From an uncultured Ruminococcus sp. (lineage in GTDB: Bacteria; Bacillota; Clostridia; Oscillospirales; Ruminococcaceae), in NCBI GenBank assembly GCA_910579955.1, contig CAJTWE010000027.1, positions 1,724 to 35,305 on the forward strand: a stretch of 33,582 nt of DNA. The letters run 5' to 3'. The notes under the pieces were generated by a model. That model was given only the letters and a program-made list of their open reading frames with translations, did no database searches and had not been told where the DNA came from. Positions 1 through 8,061 of the stretch are shown here, piece by piece; positions within the stretch are counted from its first letter, which is position 1; the number at the start of each line of letters is the position of its first letter. The translations under genes and the position numbers were made by a program.

Positions 1-62
1 CATGGTTGAAAGCGTTTGACGGTACAACCCCTCTGACTGCAAGGTATCAGTGGGTAACTTAT
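1..62 (+). repeat. Direct repeat copy 1 (GH16 domain end)
   Basis: Bases 1-62 match 694-755 with a single mismatch (a at 56, g at 749). The offset of 693 bases is exactly 231 codons, the size of one GH16 domain plus linker. It marks the 3' edge of an upstream catalytic domain. Confidence 0.9.
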
Positions 63-767
63 AATAATAACAAAACCCCAGATATCACTTCTGAAATTAA
101 AGATTATGGCACACCAATGAACGAATCAGCAACAACAGTGGCAGATTTCCGCAAGGGCACAACACCATTGTTTATTGCATCTGACGGCTGGACAAATGGT
201 AATCCTTTTGACTGCGGTTGGACAGCAAATAATGCCGTAATTGATAAGGGATATTTAAGCCTGTCAATTGATAAGGACACTACCGGAAAGTATAACTATA
301 CCGGCGGCGAGTACCGCACAACAGATTTCTACCACTATGGTTATTATGAAACTTCTATGCAGGCAATTAAAAATGATGGCGTAGTTTCTTCATTCTTTAC
401 CTATACAGGTCCGTCTGATAATAATCCTTGGGATGAGATAGATATTGAAATTCTCGGCAAGGATACAACAAAGGTACAGTTTAATTACTATACAAACGGA
501 GTAGGCAACCATGAGTATATGTACGACCTTGGCTTTGATGCGTCAGAGGGCTTCCATACATACGGATTTGACTGGCAGCCGGATTCTATCACATGGTATG
601 TAGATGGAAAAGAAGCTTATAAGGCAACAAGCAATATACCGTCTACACCTGGAAAAATAATGATGAATACATGGCCGGGAATAGGCGTTGATTCATGGTT
701 GAAAGCGTTTGACGGTACAACCCCTCTGACTGCAAGGTATCAGTGGGTGACTTATCAGAATAAATAA
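1..767 (+). CDS. GH16 lichenase (endo-beta-1,3-1,4-glucanase), 3' part
   Basis: A secreted enzyme that cuts mixed-linkage beta-glucan (lichenan, cereal beta-glucan). The reading frame is open at base 1 (a Trp codon at 3-5 follows two bases of a split codon), so the start lies outside the window; the TTG at 6 is internal. The visible part holds a short linker and one complete GH16 domain. The catalytic signature DEIDIE is encoded at 432-449: the nucleophile Glu at 435-437, the helper Asp at 441-443 and the acid/base Glu at 447-449. Flanking residues (LGKDTTKVQFNYYTNGVG, then FHTYGFDWQPDSITWYVDG) closely match Bacillus lichenases. The first ~20 residues repeat the last ~20 of the domain, so a second GH16 domain almost certainly precedes this one. 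No dockerin or carbohydrate-binding module follows; the protein ends right after the domain. Family is certain; full architecture is inferred. Confidence 0.93.
   Translation, partial: WLKAFDGTTPLTARYQWVTYNNNKTPDITSEIKDYGTPMNESATTVADFRKGTTPLFIASDGWTNGNPFDCGWTANNAVIDKGYLSLSIDKDTTGKYNYTGGEYRTTDFYHYGYYETSMQAIKNDGVVSSFFTYTGPSDNNPWDEIDIEILGKDTTKVQFNYYTNGVGNHEYMYDLGFDASEGFHTYGFDWQPDSITWYVDGKEAYKATSNIPSTPGKIMMNTWPGIGVDSWLKAFDGTTPLTARYQWVTYQNK
694..755 (+). repeat. Direct repeat copy 2 (GH16 domain end)
   Basis: Second copy of the 62-base repeat at the 3' end of the gene. Such high DNA identity implies a recent in-frame domain duplication or gene conversion between the two catalytic domains. Confidence 0.9.
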
Positions 768-818
768 AACAAGCGGCTAAAGTAGTTATCATAAGGTGAC
801 GATTCCTCTCAAAAAAAG

Positions 819-850
819 CGGCAAAGCAGGGTTTTCTGCTTTGCCGTTTT
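819..850 (+). terminator. Rho-independent terminator after the lichenase
   Basis: A perfect 11-bp stem (819-829 with 836-846, arm cggcaaagcag), a 6-base loop and a T run at 847-850. It lies about 50 bases after the stop codon. Confidence 0.92.
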
Positions 851-929
851 CCCTGTTTAGCGGCAATTTTTAGATTAGTTTTTTGTTGTTAAATTTAAAA
901 AAATATTTTTGAAAATTTATAATACATAC

Positions 930-958
930 TTGAACTCCATTTGATTTTGTGATATACT
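930..958 (+). promoter_or_regulatory. Promoter of the Na/Pi cotransporter gene
   Basis: TTGAAC at 930-935, a 17-base spacer and TATACT at 953-958. It gives a leader of about 150 bases before the ATG at 1116. The leader contains the inverted repeat at 970-1014. Confidence 0.65.
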
Positions 959-969
959 TACTTTAATTG

Positions 970-1014
970 AGCGAATAAAAAAGTCAAAATCAAAATGCAA
1001 TTTTGGGATTCGCT
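970..1014 (+). promoter_or_regulatory. Nested inverted repeat in the cotransporter leader
   Basis: An outer arm agcgaat (970-976) pairs with attcgct (1008-1014). Inside it caaaat (991-996) pairs with attttg (1000-1005). It lies at the expected 5' end of the transcript, so it could be a 5' stabilising hairpin or a protein site. The role is inferred. The rest of the 348-base gap 768-1115 shows only the terminator and promoter. Confidence 0.45.
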
Positions 1015-1115
1015 TATAAATTTAAGTTAATATTAAGAACTGCCTGTTAGAATTAAAACATAGCAGCTAGCATCCCAGCGCAATAATTTTTTCTCACGGA
1101 AGGAGAAACTATCAA

Positions 1116-2873
1116 ATGGATATCTTCTCAATTATTACACTTCTGGGCGGGCTTGCTTTCTTTCTCTATGGAATGAAGGTAATGTCTGACGGTCTGGAAA
1201 AATCCGCAAACGGCAAGCTTACAGCAAATTTGAATAAGATTACTAAGAATCGTTATTTTGCCATGCTTTTTGGTGCAGGAATGACGGTTGCTGTGCAGTC
1301 TTCTTCGGCAGTTACAGTTATGCTTGTAGGTCTTGTAAACTCTGGACTTTTGGAATTTGGACAAACTATCGGTGTACTTATGGGCTCTAATGTAGGTACT
1401 ACCTTGACCGCCTGGATACTTAGTTTGGCTGGTATTGATAGTGACGTTATTTGGCTAAATCTTCTTAAACCGAAAAATTTCGCCCCTCTTTTTGCACTTG
1501 CAGGTATTGTAATGACCATGATAAGCAAGAAAGAGAAGTTCAAGAGTCTTGGAAATGTCCTCATAGGCTTTGCTATACTCATGTTCGGTATGGAGCTTAT
1601 GTCTGGCTCTATGGAACCTCTTGCAGATATGCCGGAATTTAAGAGTTTGCTTACTGCTTTCTCAAATCCGATACTTGCAGTTATTATTGGTGCTGTTTTT
1701 ACGGGCGTTATTCAAAGCTCTGCGGCATCTGTTGCAATTTTGCAGGCATTGTCCCTTTCAGGAGGGATTACTTATGGTATGGCTATTCCGATTATTATGG
1801 GACAGAATATCGGTACTTGCGTTACAGCGCTTATTTCCAGTATCGGTGTAAGCCGCAATGCAAAAAAGGTTGCTGTAGTTCACCTTTCATTTAATATTAT
1901 AGGAACTCTTATTTGTCTTATTCCATTCTGTATTGGCAATGCTATTTTTGATTGGTCGTTTACAGATTTGAATATATCACCTATTATGATAGCTATCGTG
2001 CACAGTATATTTAATATACTTACAACAGCAATACTTTTGCCTTTTGCAAAGTATCTGGAAAAGATCGCTAACTTTGTTATACGTGATAAGGATGCGGATA
2101 ACAGCCGCAAGGTTATTCTTGATGACCGTACTTTTTCCGTTCCGTCTGTTGCTGTAAATAAGGCTTTTGATGTTACTGTAAATATGTGCGATCTTGCTGA
2201 AGAAGCATTTTTAAAGGGAATAGGCCTGATGAAAAATTATTCTGAGGAAGGCGCAGCGGAAATTGATGGAATCGAAAAGCAGCTTGATACACTTCAAGAT
2301 GTACTCGGTACATATATGATGAAGCTTTCAAAGCTGAATGTTTCGGATGATGATGCCAATAGTATAGTAAAGATTCTTCATACAATTGATGATTTTGAAC
2401 GCATTGGCGACCATGCTGTAAGTATTACAAAGACCGGACAAGAGCTTTATGATAAAAAGACATCATTCTCTACGGAAGCTAATCAGGAGCTTAAAGTGAT
2501 TTCAGAGGCTGTAACAGAAATACTGAGGCTCACATCTGAGAGCTTTAAGAAAAACGATATAGAGCTTGCAGGTTGTGTAGAACCTCTTAATAAGGTTATA
2601 AATAATCTTATAATGACAGCAAAGCGTAAACATATTATACGTTTGCAGCACGGTTTATGTACCAAGGAGCTGGGATTTGCACTGAGTGATGCACTGACAA
2701 GCCTTGAACGTGCGGCAGGTCACTGTTCAAACGTTGCGGTAGCTGTTATCGAAGCACAGAATGGTACACTTGATACGCACGAATACCTTCATTATGTAAA
2801 GCATAAGAATAATGAAAGCTTTATGGAAAAATACGATGAATATCTTGAAAGATTCTCTTTGGATGCGAATTGA
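1116..2873 (+). CDS. Na+/phosphate cotransporter with PhoU-like C-terminal domain
   Basis: An integral membrane Na/Pi-cotransporter II family protein of 585 aa, predicted to move inorganic phosphate with sodium. The N-terminal half holds two inverted Na_Pi_cotrans repeats. They carry the family signatures QSSSA (about 61-65) and QSSAAS (about 200-205), each followed by a glycine motif (MGSNVGTT about 89-96, MGQNIGTC about 228-235). From about residue 345 the protein becomes soluble and helical and resembles PhoU, as in YjbB/NptA-like bacterial members, so transport may be coupled to phosphate signalling. The ATG at 1116 follows ggaaggag at 1098-1105. The gene stands alone between two terminators, with its own promoter at 930-958. 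Family sure; direction and substrate follow from the family. Confidence 0.93.
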   Translation: MDIFSIITLLGGLAFFLYGMKVMSDGLEKSANGKLTANLNKITKNRYFAMLFGAGMTVAVQSSSAVTVMLVGLVNSGLLEFGQTIGVLMGSNVGTTLTAWILSLAGIDSDVIWLNLLKPKNFAPLFALAGIVMTMISKKEKFKSLGNVLIGFAILMFGMELMSGSMEPLADMPEFKSLLTAFSNPILAVIIGAVFTGVIQSSAASVAILQALSLSGGITYGMAIPIIMGQNIGTCVTALISSIGVSRNAKKVAVVHLSFNIIGTLICLIPFCIGNAIFDWSFTDLNISPIMIAIVHSIFNILTTAILLPFAKYLEKIANFVIRDKDADNSRKVILDDRTFSVPSVAVNKAFDVTVNMCDLAEEAFLKGIGLMKNYSEEGAAEIDGIEKQLDTLQDVLGTYMMKLSKLNVSDDDANSIVKILHTIDDFERIGDHAVSITKTGQELYDKKTSFSTEANQELKVISEAVTEILRLTSESFKKNDIELAGCVEPLNKVINNLIMTAKRKHIIRLQHGLCTKELGFALSDALTSLERAAGHCSNVAVAVIEAQNGTLDTHEYLHYVKHKNNESFMEKYDEYLERFSLDAN

Positions 2874-2892
2874 TAGATAAATAATGATTTTA

Positions 2893-2926
2893 GGCTGCTG
2901 CGATTTATTTTTCCAGCAGCCTTTTT
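2893..2926 (+). terminator. Rho-independent terminator after the Na/Pi cotransporter
   Basis: ggctgctg (2893-2900) pairs with cagcagcc (2914-2921), followed by five T at 2922-2926. Confidence 0.9.
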
Positions 2927-2992
2927 GTATATTATTGTATTTTTGCTGTATTTTGTTTATACGATGATAAACGAAAAAATGTATATGTTCGC

Positions 2993-3026
2993 TTTCAACA
3001 TATTGTTGAAATACTGTTGAATTCAA
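2993..3026. repeat. Palindrome cluster with TGTTGAA half-sites
   Basis: A 19-bp perfect palindrome (tttcaaca-tat-tgttgaaa, 2993-3011) is followed at once by a 10-bp palindrome ttgaattcaa (3017-3026). The heptamer TGTTGAA occurs at 3004-3010 and 3015-3021 and inverted at 2994-3000. It lies about 100 bases upstream of the promoter at 3130 and has no T run, so a regulator site is more likely than a terminator. I see nothing else in the gap 2927-3129. Confidence 0.55.
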
Positions 3027-3129
3027 ACTGTAAATATTTAACAATGCGCATTTTCTATATGGAAAACCTTGGCAATTTTAAAATGCTTTATAAACCGATT
3101 GTAAAACTTTTGTAATATTATGCCATCGT

Positions 3130-3158
3130 TTGACAAAATATAGATTATCTGATATAAT
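3130..3158 (+). promoter_or_regulatory. Perfect-consensus promoter of the sugar transferase gene
   Basis: TTGACA at 3130-3135, a 17-base spacer and TATAAT at 3153-3158, matching the sigma-A consensus at all twelve positions. It lies about 75 bases upstream of the start codon. Confidence 0.9.
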
Positions 3159-3235
3159 AAAAAGATAGATATATAGTGTAAAATATTTGGATTGATTTCG
3201 AGCCTATTCATTTTTATTTAGGAGGATTTGTGCCA

Positions 3236-4036
3236 ATGGCGGCAGATGCAAAGACTAAAGTTAAAAGTCTTACAGAAGAGATGATAACCGAAGTTACTCT
3301 TTCGAATATGAAGAAAGATATTAACGGTGAGACTAATTACCCAATACTTGAATTTGACGAGCAATCTCTTAATTTGTTATCACAGGGTATTCATGAGACC
3401 CTTAAATATAGTGATGTCAAAGTCGGCGGCGGCATCGTGTACCGTTTTTTTAAGCGCCTCGCTGATATTGTTTTATCTGCATTGGGACTTGCGATATTAT
3501 TTATACCTATGGCTGTTATTGCAATTATAGTATTTTTGCAAGACGGTGGAAGCCCATTTTTTTCTCAAGCTCGCATTACGGAGAAGGGCAAAGTGTTCCG
3601 TATGTATAAATTCCGTTCGATGTGTGTAGATGCCGAGGAGAAGTTTTCACAGATACAGAAGGAAAACGAAACCGATGGGTTGGCATTTAAAAATGCAAAC
3701 GATCCGAGAATTACAAAGATAGGCGGTTTTCTCAGAAAGACATCTCTTGACGAGCTTCCGCAGCTATGGAATGTTCTTCGTGGTGATATGTCTATTATAG
3801 GGCCTAGACCGCCGCTTCCACGTGAAGTTGTGCTTTATACTCCAGCTCATATGAATCGCCTTCTTGTAAAGGGAGGACTTGCATGTACGGCGCAGTGTGA
3901 AGGAAGAAGTGACGTTGAATTTGAAAAGTGGGTCGAATCTGACGTAGAGTACATAAAAAAGCGCGGCTTATGGGTGGACTTTAAGCTTATCGTGCGTACC
4001 TTATGGGTAGTTATCAGAAAAAAAGGCGCAAAGTGA
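3236..4036 (+). CDS. Sugar-phosphate transferase (monotopic phosphoglycosyl transferase)
   Basis: A 266-aa member of the bacterial sugar transferase family (PF02397; WbaP/PglC/EpsL type). It would move a sugar-1-phosphate from a nucleotide sugar to undecaprenyl phosphate, the first step of capsule, exopolysaccharide or glycan synthesis. An N-terminal region of about 65 residues precedes the core. The core has the re-entrant membrane helix (ADIVLSALGLAILFIPMAV), then SPFFSQARITEKGKVFRMYKF, then LRKTSLDELPQLWNVLRGDM with the catalytic Asp-Glu pair, and SIIGPRPPLP. The ATG at 3236 is preferred because GGAGGA (3221-3226) lies 9 bases upstream; an in-frame GTG at 3230 is only 3 bases from it. The gene stands alone; no other polysaccharide gene is adjacent, so its pathway is unknown. 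Confidence 0.92.
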   Translation: MAADAKTKVKSLTEEMITEVTLSNMKKDINGETNYPILEFDEQSLNLLSQGIHETLKYSDVKVGGGIVYRFFKRLADIVLSALGLAILFIPMAVIAIIVFLQDGGSPFFSQARITEKGKVFRMYKFRSMCVDAEEKFSQIQKENETDGLAFKNANDPRITKIGGFLRKTSLDELPQLWNVLRGDMSIIGPRPPLPREVVLYTPAHMNRLLVKGGLACTAQCEGRSDVEFEKWVESDVEYIKKRGLWVDFKLIVRTLWVVIRKKGAK

Positions 4037-4047
4037 TTCATAAAATT

Positions 4048-4091
4048 AAAGCTTCCGTACCATGTTAATGACAAAGGTATGGAAGCTTTTT
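4048..4091 (+). terminator. Rho-independent terminator after the sugar transferase
   Basis: A 14-bp stem with one G-U pair (4048-4061 with 4076-4089), a 14-base loop and a T run ending at 4091. Confidence 0.88.
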
Positions 4092-4145
4092 ATTGGGTTG
4101 TGAAAAAATATTTTATATATATTTTTACATATTTGATAAAATTTA

Positions 4146-4174
4146 TTGACATTTTGGCAATGATGATGTATAAT
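4146..4174 (+). promoter_or_regulatory. Perfect-consensus promoter of the protease-dockerin operon
   Basis: TTGACA at 4146-4151, a 17-base spacer and TATAAT at 4169-4174. It drives the gene at 4262 and, through a 13-base gap, the gene at 6033. Confidence 0.9.
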
Positions 4175-4234
4175 TAAATAAACGGGAACAATTTAGTAAA
4201 TATTGGCAAAGCTGTTTATCTGAATGCAAAAAAT

Positions 4235-4271
4235 ATAGTATTTATTAAGGAGGTATTTAGTATGAAAAGAA
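4235..4271 (+). repeat. Leader/RBS repeat, copy 1
   Basis: Bases 4235-4271 match 6006-6042 (offset 1771) with a single mismatch (g at 4260, t at 6031). The block holds AAGGAGGT, the ATG and the first two codons of both secreted dockerin genes. Confidence 0.85.
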
Positions 4272-6019
4272 TACTGGCAACTATTATTTCGGTTGCAATT
4301 AGTATATCGGCTTTAGGTATTATGAATGTACAAGCAGATGAGGAAATGTTTAATTTACCGTGTGGTACAGGTTGTTACATTGAAACACCTGAAGAGTTCG
4401 CTGCCAATACAGGCTCTAATATTGATTCTGGTATAAGCATTGATTCATCACGTACGTCAATGGCAGCTTTACCGTCAATGGTAGATAACTCAACTGAAAA
4501 ATTTTTCCCTCCTATTCGAACACAAGGAAGTGTTGGCTCTTGCACTGCATGGTCTACCACATACTATCAGTTTACCTATGAAGTAAATAAGTTTAAAAAT
4601 GAACCTACAACAGAAAATAATATTTATTCACCAGCATGGACTTTTAATTACGTAAATGGTGGTGGACAAGCTTTATCTCAAACAAGTTATGCATATAATG
4701 TGTTAAATCGCCAAGGAGCTATGAAGCTTGTTGATTTCCCTTGTGGAACTGATGCGGCGACTTATTCTTATACGGAATGGTCAAAGGATGTTGGAAAAAT
4801 GGTTGATGCATTAGAGTATAGGTCAACAGTTTATAATGTAAGTGCGTCTGATTCGGATAATCTTTATAATATTAAATCTCAGTTAGCAAGTGGTAAAGTG
4901 GGTGTTGCTTCTACTGATTCAGGTGGTTGGGTAATAAAGGAGAACTCCGATGGAGATAAATTTATTGTATGTTGTAAGAGTGGTGGAGGTCATGCTATAG
5001 CTGTTGTGGGATATGATGATAACATTAGCATTACAGTTAATGGCGTAACTTTAACCGGAGCATTTAAACTTGCCAATTCATGGGGAGATGATTGGGGAAA
5101 TGATGGCTTTATATGGGTTTCTTATGATGCATTTAATAAAGAGAGTATTTATGGAACAGCATGGCAAAATAGTACTACTTCTCCATTAAAAGATTATAAA
5201 GGAAATATTTATAAAAGTAGTAATAGAATCACGGCTTTTGCCAAAAATAATAGTTTTCATTTTATAAATATTCACCATTGTCCTGTTACATTTGCAGGCT
5301 GCATCGAATATACGACTCAAGCTCCTTATGATGTTAGTGTTTATGCAAATGAAAAAAGTGAATATACTAATCCTGTATGGGATTATCCGGCTGGGCCTAT
5401 TATGAGCTTGCATAAAAGAGTAATAGTGTTTGATTATTTTCAGTTTGTTAAGGATAGCAACACAGGAGAATGGATTTATGAAGGTGAACTTTATGATATG
5501 AATAAATGTCTATCCAGTCAATGGATAGTTCAAATGTTTGATTCGTCTATTTCAAATGCAAAGAGAATGCGTACAGGAATTGTAGATAATTTTGGAAATT
5601 TTGTGAAAAAGTATCCTGACACGTATATTTCATTTAACAATGGTAAGGCAGAACGTATAATAGATATAAATCTTGCTAAAGGCAGATTGACATCATATGA
5701 TAATAATCAAATTACATCAGAAGATGTAACGATGCTGATGAATTTTATAGCTGAAAAAATAGAGTTATCCAACATACAGCGTTATCTTGCTGATTATAAT
5801 GGCAATGGAAGAATTGATGTTGTAGATGTTATTGCGATGAACAGAGATATATCGGCAAGAGAGGGTAAAACATATAATATTACAGATTATATTGATGAAT
5901 GGGGATATTCATTAGCTGATTTTATTGTAGAGAAATATGATATATCAGTGGAACAGTTTATTTCTGAAAATTATGCGGAGCTTTCTGATATGAATGTAAT
6001 TCCAGATAGTATTTATTAA
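4262..6019 (+). CDS. Secreted papain-family (C1) cysteine protease with dockerin
   Basis: A 585-aa exported peptidase. It has a signal peptide (about 1-25, Lys-Arg then hydrophobic, ending near VQA-DEE) and a C1 domain. The active site is intact: Gln88 (oxyanion hole) and Cys94 in QGSVGSCTAWS, His244 in GGGHAIAVVGY, and Asn272 in LANSWGDDWG. A lectin-like or beta region of about 150 residues follows. Then comes a dockerin near 474-531, which in this group docks proteins to scaffoldin cohesins. Its second calcium loop (ADYNGNGRIDVVDV) is good. The first (LTSYDNNQITSEDV) has lost several ligand positions. About 50 extra residues follow the dockerin, which is unusual because dockerins are often terminal. 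The ATG at 4262 follows AAGGAGGT (4247-4254). It is the first gene of a pair with 6033. Family call is firm; the substrate is unknown. Confidence 0.9.
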   Translation: MKRILATIISVAISISALGIMNVQADEEMFNLPCGTGCYIETPEEFAANTGSNIDSGISIDSSRTSMAALPSMVDNSTEKFFPPIRTQGSVGSCTAWSTTYYQFTYEVNKFKNEPTTENNIYSPAWTFNYVNGGGQALSQTSYAYNVLNRQGAMKLVDFPCGTDAATYSYTEWSKDVGKMVDALEYRSTVYNVSASDSDNLYNIKSQLASGKVGVASTDSGGWVIKENSDGDKFIVCCKSGGGHAIAVVGYDDNISITVNGVTLTGAFKLANSWGDDWGNDGFIWVSYDAFNKESIYGTAWQNSTTSPLKDYKGNIYKSSNRITAFAKNNSFHFINIHHCPVTFAGCIEYTTQAPYDVSVYANEKSEYTNPVWDYPAGPIMSLHKRVIVFDYFQFVKDSNTGEWIYEGELYDMNKCLSSQWIVQMFDSSISNAKRMRTGIVDNFGNFVKKYPDTYISFNNGKAERIIDINLAKGRLTSYDNNQITSEDVTMLMNFIAEKIELSNIQRYLADYNGNGRIDVVDVIAMNRDISAREGKTYNITDYIDEWGYSLADFIVEKYDISVEQFISENYAELSDMNVIPDSIY

Positions 6020-6042
6020 GGAGGTATTTATTATGAAAAGAA
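6006..6042 (+). repeat. Leader/RBS repeat, copy 2, overlapping the protease 3' end
   Basis: Near-identical to 4235-4271. Here the first bases also encode the last residues (Ser-Ile-Tyr-stop) of the protease, so the repeat joins the end of one gene to the ribosome site and start of the next. Confidence 0.85.
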
Positions 6043-6821
6043 CAATAAGTATGCTCATATCGTTTATAATGCTTATGGTGATTTGCGTGCCGTTTAAGTC
6101 AAGTGCACTGGGAAGCACTGATTTATATGAAAAATATACCTTTGAAGAGTTTATAAAGCTTTCGGAAGATGAAGTTTGTGCTATTTCTGATGAAATAGCA
6201 GAGGAATATAAGCAGTATAAGGATGAGGTTTACGAACGTTATTCATATTATGAAAATAAGGGATATAAGCTTACAGTTCCTGTTACTCACATGGAAGTTA
6301 CTAAGGAATTTTGGGATGAAATTGAAACTTATTTCAATGAGCATGGAGCTTTGGAGGGTGATGAATATACGGAATCCAGATTTTTCGTTCCAAGTGATGT
6401 GCGCTATTTAAACAGCTCAGTGAATCTATATACAATATTGGGTAACGGTGATACGATACATTATGTTATATTATTAGATATGCTTTATAATAAGTTTGTA
6501 GAGGATTATGATGTATATGATATATCTGCAAAGGCGGCAATATGGATGGGACATAATCCTAATGTTTTGGAATTTGGCTTTGAATATGGCTGCGGAGATG
6601 ATATTGAGCCGGAAGTAACGTATGGCGATGTCAATTCTGATGGCAATGTATCTATATGTGATATAATCATGCTTTCCAAATATAATCTACAGAGCGTTAT
6701 ACTGAACGACTATCAGCTTAAATCCGCTGACTGCAACGCCGATGGTGAAGTAAATGAACTTGATACACATGCTCTTATGAGCTTTCTGGTAGATCTTATT
6801 GATACTCTTCCGTATAAATAA
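6033..6821 (+). CDS. Secreted dockerin protein of unknown function
   Basis: A 262-aa protein with a signal peptide (about 1-25) and a C-terminal type I dockerin (about 198-262). The dockerin has two good calcium loops (YGDVNSDGNVSICD and SADCNADGEVNELD). The 170 residues between are acidic, Tyr-rich and largely helical at first, and match no family I recognise. There are few cysteines and no obvious catalytic motif. It starts 13 bases after the protease stop and shares its ribosome site and first codons, so the two proteins are co-produced and presumably dock to the same scaffold. A role as inhibitor, chaperone or substrate adaptor of the protease is possible but is inference from gene order alone. 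Confidence 0.85.
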   Translation: MKRTISMLISFIMLMVICVPFKSSALGSTDLYEKYTFEEFIKLSEDEVCAISDEIAEEYKQYKDEVYERYSYYENKGYKLTVPVTHMEVTKEFWDEIETYFNEHGALEGDEYTESRFFVPSDVRYLNSSVNLYTILGNGDTIHYVILLDMLYNKFVEDYDVYDISAKAAIWMGHNPNVLEFGFEYGCGDDIEPEVTYGDVNSDGNVSICDIIMLSKYNLQSVILNDYQLKSADCNADGEVNELDTHALMSFLVDLIDTLPYK

Positions 6822-6826
6822 AATTA

Positions 6827-6863
6827 AAAAAGAACTGCTGCAAAAATTGCGGCAGTTCTTTTT
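6827..6863. terminator. Bidirectional terminator between convergent genes
   Basis: A 15-bp stem with one G-U pair (6827-6841 with 6849-6863), flanked by A on one side and T on the other. It serves the dockerin gene on + and the rodA-like gene on -. Confidence 0.92.
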
Positions 6864-6865
6864 GA

Positions 6866-8002
6866 TTATTCAAATAATGTTTTTCTAGGCTTTATGCTGT
6901 GTTGTTTTGCGCTCAGCACAAGGCCAAGAGCAATGTACATACTGAGTGTTGCAGAACCACCCGCACTTAGGAACGGCAGAGGAATTCCGATTACCGGCAT
7001 TACTTTCAGAACCATACCAATATTCATTATGCAGTGAGTCATAAGCATTGCGAATACACCCATGCAAATGAATATTCCCTGTCTGTCGGGGAGTTTTGCT
7101 CCGCCAAGGAGAACTCTTATGCATATAACAGTCAGTACCAGCGCTACTGCCATTGCACCGACAAAACCCAGCGCTTCACCTACATATGCAAAGATAAAGT
7201 CATTGTGAAGCTCAGGTACGCTTACATAGTCATCTCCGCCATAAAGCCCCTTACCAAAAAGATTTCCGGATGCGAGCGCCGTAAGTCCTAGGTCTTGCTG
7301 ATATTCAAGACCCTCAGGGTCAGTTCCCGGATTTAAAAGTACGAGTATTCTGCTTTTGTGAAGATCGCCGAGTACAAAGTTCCATGCAGCCCAAAGTACA
7401 ACAGGTATTGCAACTATCGCTGCTGTTATGTATATCCATGAAATTCGTGATACAAACAGCATCATCATAAGCATCATTGCAAAAACTATAGCAGTTCCGT
7501 AGTCGCCCTGTAGAACAACTATTCCCAATGGCACAGCTCCGTGCAGAAGTAAAAGCAGCATATGAAGCGGACGGTTCATGTTTTCTTCGTCTTTGGAAAG
7601 GTGAAGAGAAAATGTAAGTATAAATGCTATTTTTAGAAATTCTGATGGCTGGATACTGACAAATCCAAGATTCAGCCACGCCTGGTCGTCTGCACCGTCA
7701 CGCTGATAGCCCAGTGATGTAAATGTCAGCGCAATAAGTATCAGTGTAATGGGTGCGTATATGTACCAGAACTTTGAAAGCTTATGAAAGTCTATTGCGG
7801 ACGTTATAAGCATGGCAATAAAGCCAAGCCCTGCGGCAACACCTTGTGTAATGCTGTCATCAAATCCGATGTCAAGAACACCGTTTGCCTGAATGGAATG
7901 CAGTAATAATACGCTGAGCACTGAACAAAGTACAGCGCCTATAATTATGAGTTTATCAAGCTGTCTGTAGAATTCCGACAGCTTTTCTCGTAGCTCCTTC
8001 AT
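6866..8002 (-). CDS. rodA: RodA/FtsW/SpoVE-family peptidoglycan polymerase (SEDS)
   Basis: A 378-aa polytopic membrane protein of the SEDS family, which polymerises lipid II into glycan strands together with a class B PBP. The signatures are in order: AWLNLG with the conserved Trp at 109, QPSEFLKIAFI (118-128), QGDYGTA (165-171), PELHNDFIFAYVGE (from 263) with the conserved Asp at about 268 implicated in catalysis, and the C-terminal IGIPLPFLSAGGSATLSMYIALG. About ten hydrophobic helices are visible. Length and motifs fit RodA better than FtsW, but paralogues such as SpoVE cannot be excluded without a tree. It is the second gene of a minus-strand pair, 59 bases after the yifB-like gene; the ATG at 8002 follows an AAAGGG site. 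Confidence 0.9.
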   Translation of the reverse strand: MKELREKLSEFYRQLDKLIIIGAVLCSVLSVLLLHSIQANGVLDIGFDDSITQGVAAGLGFIAMLITSAIDFHKLSKFWYIYAPITLILIALTFTSLGYQRDGADDQAWLNLGFVSIQPSEFLKIAFILTFSLHLSKDEENMNRPLHMLLLLLHGAVPLGIVVLQGDYGTAIVFAMMLMMMLFVSRISWIYITAAIVAIPVVLWAAWNFVLGDLHKSRILVLLNPGTDPEGLEYQQDLGLTALASGNLFGKGLYGGDDYVSVPELHNDFIFAYVGEALGFVGAMAVALVLTVICIRVLLGGAKLPDRQGIFICMGVFAMLMTHCIMNIGMVLKVMPVIGIPLPFLSAGGSATLSMYIALGLVLSAKQHSIKPRKTLFE

Positions 8003-8061
8003 TTTTTCCCTTTCTTTGGTTCTTTATCTGTATTGGTTATAGAATATTTGTTATAGCATGC

